From: Zanthoxylum bungeanum | Lineage: Eukaryota; Streptophyta; Magnoliopsida; Sapindales; Rutaceae | Reading direction: 5' to 3' | Length of the DNA stretch: 64,000 bases | Assembly: GCA_019454045.1 (NCBI GenBank) | Contig: SKCR01025349.1 | Span: 248,001-312,000 of the forward strand | Shown: positions 22,740-35,310 of the stretch, piece by piece | How positions within the stretch are numbered: the first letter of the stretch is position 1 | Layout: every line of letters starts with the position of its first letter | Made by a program: the position numbers and the translations under genes | The notes under the pieces: model-generated | Told to the model about the DNA's origin: nothing | The model's input: only the letters and a program-made list of their open reading frames with translations | Database searches by the model: none

Positions 22740-23900
22740 CGAACGAATCAGATGAAATAGTTGAAGTAAATACTTGGATCGTTGATGAGACCATTAATTC
22801 TTTAGCTTGTGATGTAGCCTAGCTCAGCTGCTAACAGAACTACTCCTAATCCAATTAGGATTATATAGATCCAAAGTGCTTCTATTGCTGCCTAACTGCA
22901 GTAATATTCCGCTTTTGTTGTTTATTCGGCAACAATATCTTGCTTGGAAGATTTCCAGATCACTGTTCCGTTATTCAAACTATATAATACTCTTATTGCG
23001 ACTTACAGTCGTCTTTGTCGGTTTGGAAACTTGCAACGGTGAACCCAGTCACTTCAAGTTCTCCATCTCCATAGCTTAAGAAAGCATCTTTAGTTCCTCT
23101 AAGATACTTAAGGATGTTCTTAACATCAATCCAGTGACTATCACTTGGATTGGCCTGATTGTGACTCCATATGCTCAAATCATATGAGACACCAGGTCAC
23201 GTACATATCTTTCAATGTACGAGTTCTCGGAGAGTGCCAACAACTTTTAGATCTATCCCAGTAGATCCTTATTCCTAGAATAAATGTTGTCTCTCCCAAG
23301 TATTCTATGGAGAATTTTCATGAAAGCCAAGCTTTCACCGATTGTAATATGGGAATGTCATTTCCAAGAAATGATATATCATCATTATATAGGACAATCA
23401 CTTTCAGTGTGCTCCAACTAACCTCCTTATATATACAAGAATCATTTTCGTTTTGAATTAAATCATATATCATTATGATTACATCAAAATGCTGGTTCCA
23501 AGAACGCAATGCTTGCTTCAATCCATAAATGGATCGAATTAACTTGCAAACCTTGTTTGCTTGTTTTGGTACGACAAAACCGTCAGGATATTGTAAACAT
23601 CCTCCAAAAGGTTTCCTTTTAAGGAAAACGATTTTGACGTCCATATGCCATATTTCATAAATGAAATATGCAGCATTTGCAAGCATTATCCAAATGGATT
23701 TAACCATGGCAACGATTAAAATGTTTCATCGTAATCGACACAATGTTGATAACGATACCTTTTCGCTACAAGCTTAGCTTTGTACGTTGGTATGTTGCCA
23801 TCCATGTATGTCTTCCTTGAAGACTTATATAGTACCAATAGGCACAATGCCTTCCGGTACATCAATCAGTATCTAAAATTGGTTGGTATACATAGAATCC
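22740..23900 (-). pseudogene. Element B reverse transcriptase and RNase H remnant
   Basis: The copia RT is well recognised at 23318-23707: KSIWIMLANAAYFIYEIWHM, DVK for the first catalytic Asp, YPDGFVVPKQ, KVCKLIRSIYGLKQALRSWN and VLYNDDISFLGND in place of the normal YVDD. The change of the YVDD box to YNDD would likely harm catalysis. RNase H at 22993-23178 shows HWIDVKNILKYLRGTKD and an ASFQTDKDD segment. Frames are interrupted between domains. Confidence 0.88.
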
Positions 23901-24239
23901 ATTTCGGACTTCATGGCACTTTGCCATAATAGGGAGTCGATACCTTGTATCACTTCCTCATACGTAGCCGGTTTGTATTCCTCAATAAGATTGACATCTT
24001 TATGAGGTGAGATCAGAAACCCATACCTCCCAGGTTGTTTTCTGACTCTCTCCGACTTACGTTGTTCTTGTGTATTCGAAGATTATGGTACAGTTTCATC
24101 CTTGATGAACTTTTTGTGTTCCGTTAAGGAATCGGTGCCTGGAACAGTATTACTCCGTTTTTCATCGAGTTTTACTTTCTTCCCACTTACCACTGCATAT
24201 AGGTATTCCTCTTAGGAAAACCGCATGGAGAGTAACAAT

Positions 24240-24980
24240 TAAATTGTTCTCTTGTGAGTTGTATAAGTACTATACTTTGGTTTCCCTAGGATAACCAATT
24301 ACAAATTAGGCACTTATCCAATTTGGGTCCTAGTTTGGTATCATCCAAACATATGCCTAGCATTCCCAAATCTTCAGGAAAGAGAAAACCCGGTTTCTTT
24401 CCTGTTCATATCTAATATGAAGTCTGTCAAACAGATTTTAATGGAACCTTATTCAAAATAATTTTTGCACTGTTTAATGCGTATCCCTTGAAGGAAAATG
24501 GTAGCTGAGAGCGACTCATAATTAACCTTACCATGTCCAACAAAGTTTGGTTTCTCTGTTCGGACACACCATCAAATTGAGGTGTTCCGAGAGGAGTCCT
24601 TTATGAAAGAATACTATACTCTTTCAAAGTATTCGAGAAACTTATTGCTTAAGTATTTTCATCACGGTCCAATCGTGATGTTTTAATACTCTAGCCGGTT
24701 TGTTTTTATACTTCGTGTCGAAACTCTTTGAATTTATCAAAAATTTCCGATTCGTGCTTCATTAAGATACACATAACCATAACACGATGCCACATCCGTA
24801 AAGGTTACGAAATATTCATATCCACCTCTAGCCTAGCTAGACATGGGCCCACTTACGTCACTATGAACGAGGGCTAACAGATCGGTGGCACTTGTACTTT
24901 TACCAAGTAAAAGGTATTTTAGGCACTTTGCCCAATAAACTAGATTCGTAGACATCATTTGAATTAGAATCAAATCTGTC
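24240..24980 (-). pseudogene. Element B integrase remnant
   Basis: The sense translation in scattered frames matches copia integrase, with pieces corresponding to the LLxxSG pre-integrase region, the FTDxxSRYxYVFLxKH segment, GVSERRNxTLLDM and PKSDKC. It keeps the region of about 350 bp deleted in element A. Stops and frameshifts are frequent. Confidence 0.72.
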
Positions 24981-25405
24981 CTAGTACCCACTCTTCAAAA
25001 GTGTGGATATACGAGTCTTGTTTAATGTGTCCCAGACAACAATGCCACTAATAAGTCTCATCCAATTAATTCAGTTTGAGCTATTTGTTTGTCATGTCAT
25101 ACGTTTGAGATTTATTTATATTCAAAATATAAATACTGTTATTCACATCTAATGTGTTTATCTCAATATCATCTTTATAAATAAAACACTTTATGTTCTA
25201 GAATATAAAGGTATACCCGCAACGGGTTTAAACTTAGATATATAGATAATGTTTCTAGTCAAACTAGGTACATTTTAACAGTTTCCTAATTTAAGTACAT
25301 ACCCAAAGGGTAGTTCCTAAACTTAGGTTTCTACGGTTAAAACAGCGACTTTCGTCCCGTTTCCGACTCGCAGTTCGATCTCATCTGAAGTCAGTCTCCT
25401 GCTAA

Positions 25406-26200
25406 TCAGCAGATTCTGCACATCAGTACATATTTATGTACCACATCTAGTATCAAAATCCAATTTTGAAACCAATAGTGAACATGTTTATGACAAACAT
25501 ACTTGAAGCCGGAGCCTTGCCCCATTATTTCCTTCATGTTTGCCTTGTCCATACGACAGTCACGCATCCAGTGACCCCGTTTGCCACAGTTTAGGCAGAC
25601 ATCTTGGGATATGTCCTTTGTCTTCCTAGAAGACAATGATGATTTTGCCTTTGCCCATTTTAGAAGCTCTAGCTCTGCCTCCTTGAGCATAGCCATCAAC
25701 TCTCCAAGAGTTTACACTCGGTTCAAAATGAACCTGCCCCAGCTTTCGGGTAGAGACTATAAGATCAAATCTTTGGTAGTCTCGGCCACGTAGGTAATGC
25801 CCAGCTAACCTAGCTGATCGATGTCAGCAATCATCTGCGATACCTAGTGCTCGACAGATGTACCCTCTGACATACACGAGCGAAAGAGCTTCTATTGCAA
25901 TTAGTACTTATAAGATCTAAGAATACATCTAAGAAGATCATTTAATTTCAACATCATAGTTTAAAGATCTAATCTTTAATTCTGACGAATAAATTAAGGA
26001 GTCATTGCATTAAGCATAATGGATTGAGCACTAAAGTTATCATCACCATGAGTCTTCCAAAGCTCATGCTCTACTATTTGCTCAACTCCGGGCTTAGGCC
26101 CGAGATGTTTCTCTATCAAATAGAATAACTTCTCATTTCCCAGGACTATCCTGAGGTTCTATTCCCAATCTGAAAATTGGAGCCGTTTAAAGACATTTTC
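25406..26200 (-). pseudogene. Element B gag remnant with CCHC knuckle
   Basis: Copia gag in the minus sense from about 26200 to 25406. The N-terminal half includes NFxxWE...LRIVLGNEKLFY; the C-terminal open part (25406-25699) has KEAELELLKWAKAKSS followed by CLNCGKRGHWMRDC, a perfect CX2CX4HX4C zinc knuckle that in this family binds RNA. The 5' portion is interrupted. Confidence 0.85.
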
Positions 26201-28535
26201 ACCCAGGATTATGTTCTAAACGCTAATCTTTCAGTTATCTTGATTCCAATAGTCCAACTATCCAATCAACGATTTCGGGTATAATTGAATATAATGATTA
26301 CTATATTCTAACTATATAATCAACTATAATTTGATTGGTTAAATTCAAATATATTGATTACTATAATCCAATTATATAATCAACTATAAATTGAAGTAGT
26401 TTGAATACAGTCCAACTGTTTAATTAAAACAATGATTAAATATTAGTCCAACTAATATATATTTAAATTAATGACGAAAAATTGAAATGAGCGCGTATTG
26501 GCAAGTATCTAAACAAAATTGAAAATTTAATACTTGCCTCCCACTATTTTTCGGCGAGCCTCTAACCCTCTGTTGAGTACTCGGGAAACCTAGTTTCCTA
26601 GTGGGCTAGGATCCCGTTAAATAACACACAACCTTGACTTTGGAAAACAAGCTGTATGATATTTAACTAGGTAGATCTCTAAGATCAACTGGATCTCATC
26701 CAATTCCTAGATCTAGTTGGTGGACATCCAAGTCCGAAATATATATCAAATATATGCCAATATATCCAATATATTGCCTAACCTTTTTCCTCTGAATCAA
26801 CTAAGCCTTGGCTTTGGCACAACAAACTTAATGATTGCAGTTAAGCGGGACCCATTGACCTTGGAAAGCTTCGTAATCGATGTCGATGGACAAGAAGTGA
26901 TCTTGACTTTGGCCAACAAATCACAACTTGGACAAGACATGCGATATGGAACAAAGCCTTCATGATTCAAACACATCCGCGATAGGGCTTGACTTTGGCC
27001 AACAAACCAGTGCCAATCTAGGATCTTGAGAATAAATCACTCAATGGAAGGAAAATGCTTAATATTTGTTGAGGGTTTTTCGCGTAATTGCAACCAATTA
27101 ATTATCTTTGATTAGGTCTCATCATACACCCTTAAGCATGCATTCTAAAAGCATAATACGGCGCGGTAAATAAATTAATAATGATATGCAGATAGATATT
27201 TAAAACAATTGTTCCTAGAACAAATCTCTCCCTTTCCTCTCTCCGCTAGCACAAATCTTATTCTACCCAATACATAACACTTCTAAAAAAGGTCATTTAC
27301 GTTGAGGGGAATAGGTGGAAGAGAAATACAAAGAGTCAGAGGTAATAGACTGGACACGCAGGTCCAATTTAATAAATTCTAAATTTATTACAACAATTTC
27401 CAAAATTGCCCTAACCCATCTAATATCCATCAGATATACATTATTCATACTTCACATCCATGTATTCACACAAAGCATGTTATCAATCAATCTAATCCAA
27501 TTAATTAATCTTTAATTAGTGAGCATCCAATGTTCAAACAACGATTTGATTTGCGCGAGTCCAACTCGTTTAAGAATAAGTACTTAAAGTACGAATTCTT
27601 GAATTATATCAAACTACAATATTAAATCCAATTTAATTCGTATTCAATACTAATTCATTATTTAATTCCAAATTAAATAATTACACTTTATTAATAAGCC
27701 TTTGCGACTTAGATTCTAAATCTAATCTTTATGGGTCTAAAAGCCCAATTAACATCCAATGTCAATTTAATTAAAGTCCAATGGGCTTTCAATTAATTTA
27801 TAAGGCATGGAATTTGGCAACCAAAGCCCAATAAGGAATCACCATTTGCCAAAAATCAATTTAGGCCCATTAGGCCCGATTAAAATTTTAAAGGCCCAAT
27901 ATATTATATTTGGACTTTATGGAAATACGTTTCAGCCCCAATTGGATCCAACCAATTAACCTAAACCAAACTTGGCCCAACCAAGCCCATTAAGCCAAAA
28001 TAAAACATTATTAGCCCAATTCCAAATTTAGCCCAACTAATTAAATTCCAATATTCCAAATATCATAATTTAATCAATTAAAGTGTATAAGCCATAATTA
28101 ATTATTTAAATCAACATTTCCAAAATCCCAATTTACACAATTAATCATGCTTTAATTAACCAACTTATGTCCAACACAAATTGAAGCAAAATCAATCCCA
28201 ACATGCTAACAAGGCTCACGACAATTAGGGACTTTTTATATCAATTTTGATTTCAATCCAATTAAATCACAAACAAATATATCCCATGCATTTTAAACAT
28301 ATCCAATTGTCTAAAATTGAAAAATCACCATGACCTAGGGTTCTAACCATACTCGGCCAAGCCTCAAATTTGGGGAAAATTAATCCAATTAATTTTTTCT
28401 TCAAATTGATCATGCACAACTCAAAGTTAACATATTATAAGAATGCTCAAACAAATAATTTGCCAAAAACATGCTCAAATAAAAAATACCCAAATTAAAG
28501 TTAAGAACCCTAAATTTCAATTTCATGCTTAATAA
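26201..28535 (-). other. Element B untranslated leader
   Basis: About 2.3 kb without supported sense coding. It holds the same antisense frame (26717-26965, broken earlier than in A) and the dispersed 18-bp leader motif as in A and C. Confidence 0.7.
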
Positions 28536-28549
28536 CCGCTCTGATACCA
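28536..28549 (-). other. Element B primer binding site
   Basis: Sense TGGTATCAGAGCGG one base after the 5' LTR, the canonical plant copia site complementary to the 3' end of initiator tRNA-Met. Confidence 0.92.
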
Positions 28550-28550
28550 T

Positions 28551-30496
28551 TGTTGAGTTTTCTAGGTCAAACCAAGATCAATTAAGCAATGAAATGTGCG
28601 AATACAATAAAGTAAAGTAGCGGAAAATACTCACTTTGATCGGCTAAGTGGATGCGTTGAACAATAAAAATTTTGCTCCTTGATGTATTCGGCCAAGCCC
28701 TCATTTTGTTGATCTTCAAGCTCTAAGCTTTGAGTGTTGATTCCAAGCTCAAGGGTTGGTTTCCCTATCACCTTTGAATGACTCATTTGAGTGCTAGCTC
28801 TTGAAAAATTTGCAACAAATCTTCCAATTTCCCTTGGTAAGTTTCGGCCAAGCCTTACTCCAAGAGAGGGAGAATGGCGTGAATGGAGAAGAGAGGAAGA
28901 ATGAGAGAAAAATGAGTTGACTTGTAATTGATTTCCAAAATCAATTAATGATATACCAAAACTAATATTTGGTATATGTCAAAAATCTCACCAACTTGGA
29001 GTGTAAAACAAGCCATCACCCACCCACCAAATTCCATCACCATAAAGGTAAGTCAAATGACAAGTGATGTGACTTGTGATGTGACATGTGGGCCCCACTT
29101 GATTCAAAATCCGAGTGGGCCCGCAAATACTCCGGGGCTCGGGTTAGCTAATTCCAAATTAATGAATTTTCCGTTGCGACGTAATTAAATCAAATTTAAT
29201 TAAATAATTATGCCTAGCAAAATTACTATTCACGTCGCTAGCGAATTAATTCTAAATTAACTCGTTCGCCCGAATTAAAATCTAATTTTAATTCAGCGTC
29301 AAATCTAATTTCGTTAATATCGAATATATTATTTTATCGATTAATTCCAAATTAATCGTTCTCTCTCTTTTAATAGTATTTTATCCCAGATAAAATAGCT
29401 CCGTAATTAATCCCAGATTAATTTTCTCACTCTTATAATTAATCCCAGATTAATTATTTCGAGTCATACGTCATCGGTGAATCTTCGGAAACGACCCATG
29501 AGATCTCTGGATATGTTGGCAGTAAATCCGGTCGTCGGACTATCCGAACACGTACGTACCTAGTACTACGTTTTTACCGATTTACAAGACATGGTTGGCT
29601 TCTAGCAAAGCACCGTGCCTACCCAATTCTCCAGAAATATTCTTAATGGAATATATAATCTGTATCAGGCGTAGTATACATAGTATTGCGTATAACGATC
29701 CAGTATCGGATGTCACATGCAAGGCCTGGGGCTGGAATTGTGTCTGCCCTGTACGAAGCATATGTCGGATCTGTGATGACTAGTCTCTATAATCGGATAA
29801 GCATGACCTAGTCATATTATCCCAATAGCTGCAGCATACAAGATTACCAGTTCCTTATCCTACGTGGCCATCATCTCCATATGACTGGAATGATACTTCC
29901 ATCTTGACATCACACCCAATACACTACGATTCTCAATATACCCAGAAGAGGCGTACACAGAACCTGTTAAAGCCATGGACGACCAAAACCAAAGTATATT
30001 GATTGTCGCAAGTATTAGCGAAGCAAGTCTCAGGTTAAGACCAAATACACCTAACCTGATTCGGACTTCCATAGACACATAGTCATACTACCAATGGAAT
30101 TCCGAGGGGTCTATCCAGAGCGAAGCTATTTCCGTACCATCGGTAAACACAACCTCCTATCACACTTGCATAAGTATCCAATACTTAAATATATGAGAAC
30201 TATGTCGTTATGCTCCCACAACGCGCACAAGTGCAATACTAGTATATTCTGCATTATCGATGTCCAATCTCGATCATACTACTACTAGGGATATTTTAAT
30301 GATTAAACCTTAATGGATTAATACTGTCTCATATCTTATTAATCAGGAACTAATCATATGGACTTTTATCATTTATATATCCCGGTAATCTAATTACAAA
30401 TGATAAAAGAGCATTTTCCTTTGTCACATAGTTAATTTGTACAAAAACACCATGTTCTGTACAAATAGTGATGCTATGGCTCAAAATTGTCCAATA
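28551..30496 (-). repeat. Element B 5' LTR
   Basis: 1946 bp, the partner of 20586-22580. Its plus-strand right end reads CCAATA instead of CCAACA, so the usual terminal dinucleotide is mutated (sense TATTGG start). It is followed by the target duplication ggcac. Confidence 0.92.
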
Positions 30497-30975
30497 GGCA
30501 CTACCAGATAAGTTGCGGAAGTTGCGGGAAACAGACGTCGGAAGGGAAAAATTTAAAAATAAATACATCAACAAATTTAATTAGCTTGTTTGGCCTCGGA
30601 TTCACCCGATTGATCCATGTTTTAAAATTTTAAGCCTCGTCCCAAAACCCCCGCACCCATCCAAAGCCCACTTGACCCAAGCCCAATCCAAATAATTAAA
30701 ACATTTAAAACACATGTCACAAATTAAAATTAAATCCAATTAAATCAAATCAAATCCCTCTTCCTAAATTAAATAAATACCATTCCTAAATAAAATAAAT
30801 CTCCTTCCTAATTACCAAAGATTTAAATCTAATTTAATTAAATCACTCACCAAATTAAAGATATTCCCCCACCAAAAATATAAATATTCTTTCCTTAAAT
30901 AATTAAATACACACACAATTACTTGATTTTGTTTCCTTTTGAAAGCCCATGCACAACCCTAACCCTAGCATGCAA

Positions 30976-30985
30976 CTATAAAAAG
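30976..30985 (+). promoter_or_regulatory. TATA box of LTR E
   Basis: CTATAAAAAG about 500 bp into the LTR, followed by a CT-rich region typical of plant retroelement leaders. D LTRs have a matching TATA (CTATATAAA on the minus strand at 47627-47635 and near 58535). Confidence 0.6.
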
Positions 30986-32390
30986 AGACCTAAACCAATC
31001 CTAGTTTTCCATCTCTCACTCCTCACGGCTCCCCCCCTCTCTCTCAACTCACGAAAACCTCACAAAATAAACCTTGAACTCTCTCTTTCTCTCGGCCTAC
31101 GGTCTCTCTCCCCTCTCCCTATAAACACAACATAAACCCTAATGGCTCTGGAGGGCAACGCACGCGCACAACAACTCATTCCCTAAAGCTTACACTCCCT
31201 CTCGACAAAAATACCACAAAACAGAACCCTCACTCTACCCTCCATCTTCCCCCTCTCTCTCGGCAACAACTACATACAAGAAATAATAAGAACCCTAGAA
31301 GCCCTTCAATACACTAATAAGAAACCCTCACCGACTCACACAGACACCTCACTCACACTCGGAAAACACAAGGACACCTCAATCACACTTGGCCCTCTCT
31401 CTCACTGGAACCGCACACTGCAAATTGACAAAACAAGTCGAAATAAAAGCCAAAGTTACGCCCTTTTATTGCAAACAGTCAACACGCATGGCCACTGAGC
31501 CGTGAAACAACTATCACCAACAGCCAAGACCTGATCATCAAAATAATAAAAGACAAACCTCCCTTTCACGTAACACACACGCACAACAACCTCTCACACC
31601 CTAAACGCACAGACACGTGAACAATAGCAGCAAAACAACCATAAAAATCACCCTAAACCAGCCCTCAATCGTGTCCCAAAATAGTCCCTACAACGCATAA
31701 AACAGTCCCTTAAACTGCTTCCAACACAGCGAGCAATAACCCCCTGAAAATAGTAGCCAAACCTAGACAAAATGTCCCCAAAACAGCGAAAAAACAACGA
31801 AGAAAACAGCGGAAATAATAGCCCAAAACAGCGGCAAACCAGAAAAATAACGGAGCACTAACCCTTTCGGCGACGACGTAACGCACTCCCGGGAAGCGAT
31901 TTAAAAGGTAAGTCCTGAAGGCATCTTTTGTTATATTTTATTTTTTTATCCCGGACACGGCACGCTTGGTTGGACGTGGAATATGTCCAACCGGGCATGC
32001 GAAGCCCTATATTAAAAATGGCCAAACCATTGGTCAAATCTCTTTACTATTCCGCATTTATTTTCAATCATTTATTTTCCTTTAATATTTCGCACTTAGC
32101 CTACTATTTATCATTTCTGTTATTTATTTTTGTTTCATCACATGCATTATCATATTCCATGCATACATTGAGTTGATGATTGCGTGCTATCTCTTGCGGT
32201 ATATCGGATGGAAATCCAGACGTAAATTCCTTAGCCGAATCTGAATGGACGGTAGTGCTGTCTGTACTTAGGATACAACTCCACGTACCGCTTGAGAAAC
32301 TTTCAAGCACGTGTTACATTTTGGTATTCAATTTTATTCCGCTATTTATTTTCGATGTGTTGTTTCTTTAGTAATGCATTGATAATTTAA

Positions 32391-32880
32391 TGCGCATGGG
32401 CTGACTATGGTGGATTAAAGGTCCTCTATTAGAGGGAAATGCCTGAAGGCTACCTTTACCATGATGTTTTGCCGCGCCTTTTATTATGTCATTTACCCTT
32501 TGCATATCATTGCTTTATTTACGCATACATTGCATTCTAGTGTGCATGAGCTAACTAGGGTGGATTAAAGGTCCTCTCTTCGAGGGAAATGCCTAAAGGC
32601 TACCTTTACCACGATGTTTTGCCGCGCCGGATGAAGTACACTCGATTGAGTGGGAAATGTGTTTAATCGAGCATACAAGGTCCCATATTATTTATTTGTT
32701 TATTCATGCATTGATAATTTAATGCGCATGGGCTAACTAGGGTGGATTAAAGGTCCTATATTCGAGGGAAATGCCTAAAGGCTACATTTACCACGATGTT
32801 TTGCCGCGCCGGACGAAGTACACTCAATTGAATGGGAAATGTGTTTAATTGGGCATACGAGGTCCTATATTATGTATTTG
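32391..32880 (+). repeat. Three tandem units in LTR E
   Basis: A unit with GGTGGATTAAAGGTCCT, GAGGGAAATGCCT and CGATGTTTTGCCGCGCC starts at 32391, 32541 and 32723 (periods about 150 and 182). The corresponding three-copy tandem array of 175 bp is in both LTRs of D (46210-46700 and 57150-57620). Confidence 0.85.
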
Positions 32881-32930
32881 TTTATTCACGTATGGGTTTG
32901 CGTCGTTTCAGATACAATTTTGGTAATCTA

Positions 32931-33260
32931 GTTCGAACGCGTTTCCGAACGCTACCCGAAAGTATGCATTCTGCCTCAGTCCGTTCGAACACATTTACGA
33001 ACGCTACTCGAACGCGCATGCGTTTTGTTTTATCATGCATCAGGTCTTATCCCGTTCGAACGCATTTCCGAACGCTATACGAACGTGAATATTCTATCTC
33101 ATTTCTGTTCGAACGCGTTTCAGAATGCTACTCGAACGCGCATACATTCTACTTTACCATGCATCAGGTCCCATCCCGTTTGAACGCGTTTCCAAATGCT
33201 ATACGAACGCGAACTCTCTGTTTACCGTTCGAACATGTTTTTGAACGCTACATGAACATC
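32931..33260 (+). repeat. GTTCGAAC higher-order repeat in LTR E
   Basis: GTTCGAAC or close variants at 32931, 32983, 33054, 33107, 33178 and 33227. Spacings alternate near 52 and 71, giving a two-part unit of about 123 bp in three copies. The frame of 195 codons spanning it is a by-product of the repeat and not a gene. Confidence 0.85.
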
Positions 33261-33769
33261 CATACAGTGAACATATTTCTTTTCATCCCATGTCATGCAC
33301 GTTTGCTTCTTTGGTCATTTATTTTGCATTACATAATTAATCATATCATTTCATTATTGACACTTTTACTGTTATCATTTATTTATATTTCCGCATTTAT
33401 CTATTTAATATGTTCATGAAATTGTGTGCTTGTCGTTATGTCGATTTACTTTTATGTATGCAAACTTAGATATAGGTTGTATGTAAACTTAGATATAGGT
33501 TATTCTTGCATGTGTATATTGCGTAGACTTGGTTATATTATTGCATAAATCCGTTTATTACAAACGACATAAGTAAGGGACCATTCCGAACCCAACGGTT
33601 TGAGGTCTTCCCTTGCGAGGGGTGAGTGCGGCCTTAAATCATTTCCCAGTTCACGCTGGGTGGCGACTCCATTTTATTTCTCCGGTTTAGTCCCCCGCGA
33701 GCTACTCCGTACTCCAGACCGGGCCGCGAGCCCGGGACAGCGTCGCTGACTTCTGTGTCCTACAATCTG

Positions 33770-34192
33770 TATTATAGTTTTTCATCCACTCACTTAGATC
33801 GTATGACGATCTAACCCCCACTTTTAGTTTCTTTTTTTTGCAGGTATTCTCGGAGGATGAGCTCGAGAGGACGGATACTGATGCAGTCACTTGGGTTTGG
33901 AGTCCACCAGTTCAAGTCAGAGAGAGAAAGAGTCCAGTTAGAGTCAAATAGAAGTTATGTGTTAGTCTGTGGTTATGTGATGGTCATTGTAAAAACATGT
34001 TTTATCATGTATACAATTATTAATGTTGGGTTTGCATGTTAAGTTGTCAAGCTTGGGCTACGATCCCATACAAAAGATATATAATCAGAGAAAATAGTAA
34101 TAATAATTGATATGGTTGAGGAGTCAGAGGCTCAAGGGAATATTACGGCGTATTCCCTGCCGGTAGCATCTCCCGGATTGTGGGATGTTACA
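33770..34192 (+). repeat. Element F 3' LTR, right part
   Basis: Continuation of the LTR broken at 20530. It includes the hairpin AGATCGTATGACGATCT, a tttttttgcaggt stretch and ends CCGGATTGTGGGATGTTACA, the complement-like partner of the TGTAACG start. The base 34192 ends the element. Confidence 0.82.
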
Positions 34193-35310
34193 ATTTATTT
34201 CTATGCTTCAGTGATTGCGAAGATCCACAAGTCTCGAATCGCTCCTGTTTGATCCTGAAATAGAAAGCACAATGAGGAGACTAAGGAAAAAAGAGAATTA
34301 AAAAAGAAGCAATGGCAGCAGACAATAAAGAGAATAACCCCCACCAGGTGGCAATCCGAGATCATTTTAAGCCAGTCATTGATGATAATTATTCAAGGAT
34401 TACGCACCAACCGATCAATGCCAATAACTTTGAGCTGAAATATGCACTGATCAACATAGTGCAATAAAACCAGTTTGAGTGTTCAGTTGTCGAGGATCAT
34501 AATATTCACTTAAGGATATTTTTGGAGAGGGTAGATACCATTAAAATGAGTGGTGTGACTACAGAGACCATCAGCTCACGCTTGTTCCTATTCTCTTTAA
34601 GGTACAAAGCTAAGCGTTGGCTGTAATCTATACTAATGGGGAGCATCATGACATAGAATGATATGGCCACAAGTATTGTCAAGTTATTTCCACCCGCTAA
34701 ATCAGACACTCTGAGAATAAAGATTAGCACCTTATAGTAGTTAGAGACTGAGAACCTGTATGAGGCATGAAAGTGCTTTAAAGATCCACTCAGGAGGTGC
34801 CACAACATAATTATGAAGATTGGGTCCAGATTCCTCTATTTTATAATGGGTTATATGGTCCAAACATAACTATGGATGATGCAGCTGCTGGAGGAACCCT
34901 CTTCAAGAAGCTATTGAAGATGCTTAAATGGCTGTTAACAATTTCCAATGGCCAAGTGAATGCTCGACGATGACTAAAGTGGATGGTATACATGAGGCAT
35001 ATCCTATTGTTGCATTTATAGATCAAGTGTCACCCCTTAGCAACATTTACCAATCAAATAGCCCAACTATCTATTAAAGCTGCTATTACTGATAGAATGA
35101 TCCTACCAGACAGAAGAGTAAGTTTTGAGCAAGCCCAATATATGAACAATCAGAACTTCAACAACTATAGAGGTAATCTTATGCCTAACTATTATTTTCC
35201 AAACTTATCATATGTGAACACGGAGAATGCCTTGCAACCTCCTAATGGCTTCAACAATCAAAAGGCTGAGCAGAAACCTCATTATAGCATTCATACATAT
35301 TTTTTTTAAC
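34193..35310 (+). pseudogene. Athila-type gypsy gag remnant
   Basis: Broken gag on the plus strand. A segment LFDPEIESTMRRLRKK precedes an ATG at 34312. Then HFKPVIDDNYSRITHQP, NNFELKYALI, a FLERVDTIKMSGVT tract, LFLFSLRYKAKRWL, KLFPPAKSDTLR and DAAAGGTLFKK-like residues in changing frames, and EQAQYMNNQNFNNYRG, LMPNYYFPNLSY, NALQPPNGF at 35097-35310. This order and wording are characteristic of Athila gag. Several in-frame stops show it is dead; protease and the rest of pol are missing. No LTR or PBS is visible next to it, because element F ends at 34192. Confidence 0.85.

Larger units (their letters stand above)
20586..30496 (-). mobile_element. Ty1/copia element B, complete ends, defective
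   Basis: 9911 bp on the minus strand, the same family as A. LTRs are 20586-22580 and 28551-30496; the 5-bp duplication ggcac lies at 20581-20585 and 30497-30501. Domain order in sense: PBS, long leader, gag with intact CCHC knuckle, integrase, RT, RNase H, PPT. About seven differences in the first 245 bp of the LTRs suggest it is somewhat younger than A. It is inserted within the solo LTR E. Confidence 0.93.
20531..33764 (+). mobile_element. Solo LTR E (Tat-type gypsy), split by element B
   Basis: A single LTR of about 3.3 kb, present as 20531-20585 and 30502-33764, with element B between. It matches the LTRs of element D along its length: the start TGTAGACACTTACATTTTTGCATG corresponds to the D start TGTAGGCATTGCATT, and the end ...TGTGTCCTACA to ...TGTGTTCCCACA. 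No PBS or internal region follows. The flanks are atcag (20526-20530) and atctg (33765-33769), a 5-bp duplication with one mismatch. A solo LTR formed by recombination between the two LTRs of a former element explains this. Confidence 0.85.
30502..33764 (+). repeat. Solo LTR E, right part
   Basis: The bulk of the solo LTR. A TATA box (CTATAAAAAG at 30976-30985) precedes a pyrimidine-rich CTCTCT tract, as in a 5' untranslated region. Further on are three tandem copies of a 150-180 bp unit and the GTTCGAAC higher-order repeat. The final 160 bases contain ggtggcgactcc and gtcccccgcgagctactccg, shared with the LTR ends of D. Confidence 0.85.

Noticed and set aside
28536..28549. Possible tRNA-Met gene fragment
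   Set aside because: Only the complement of the tRNA 3' end is present, directly next to an LTR, as expected for a primer binding site.
32832..33419. Open frame of 195 codons on the plus strand
   Set aside because: It lies in the GTTCGAAC repeat of LTR E, its residues (Arg/Ser/Thr/Asn repeats) follow the DNA repeat, and no domain is visible.
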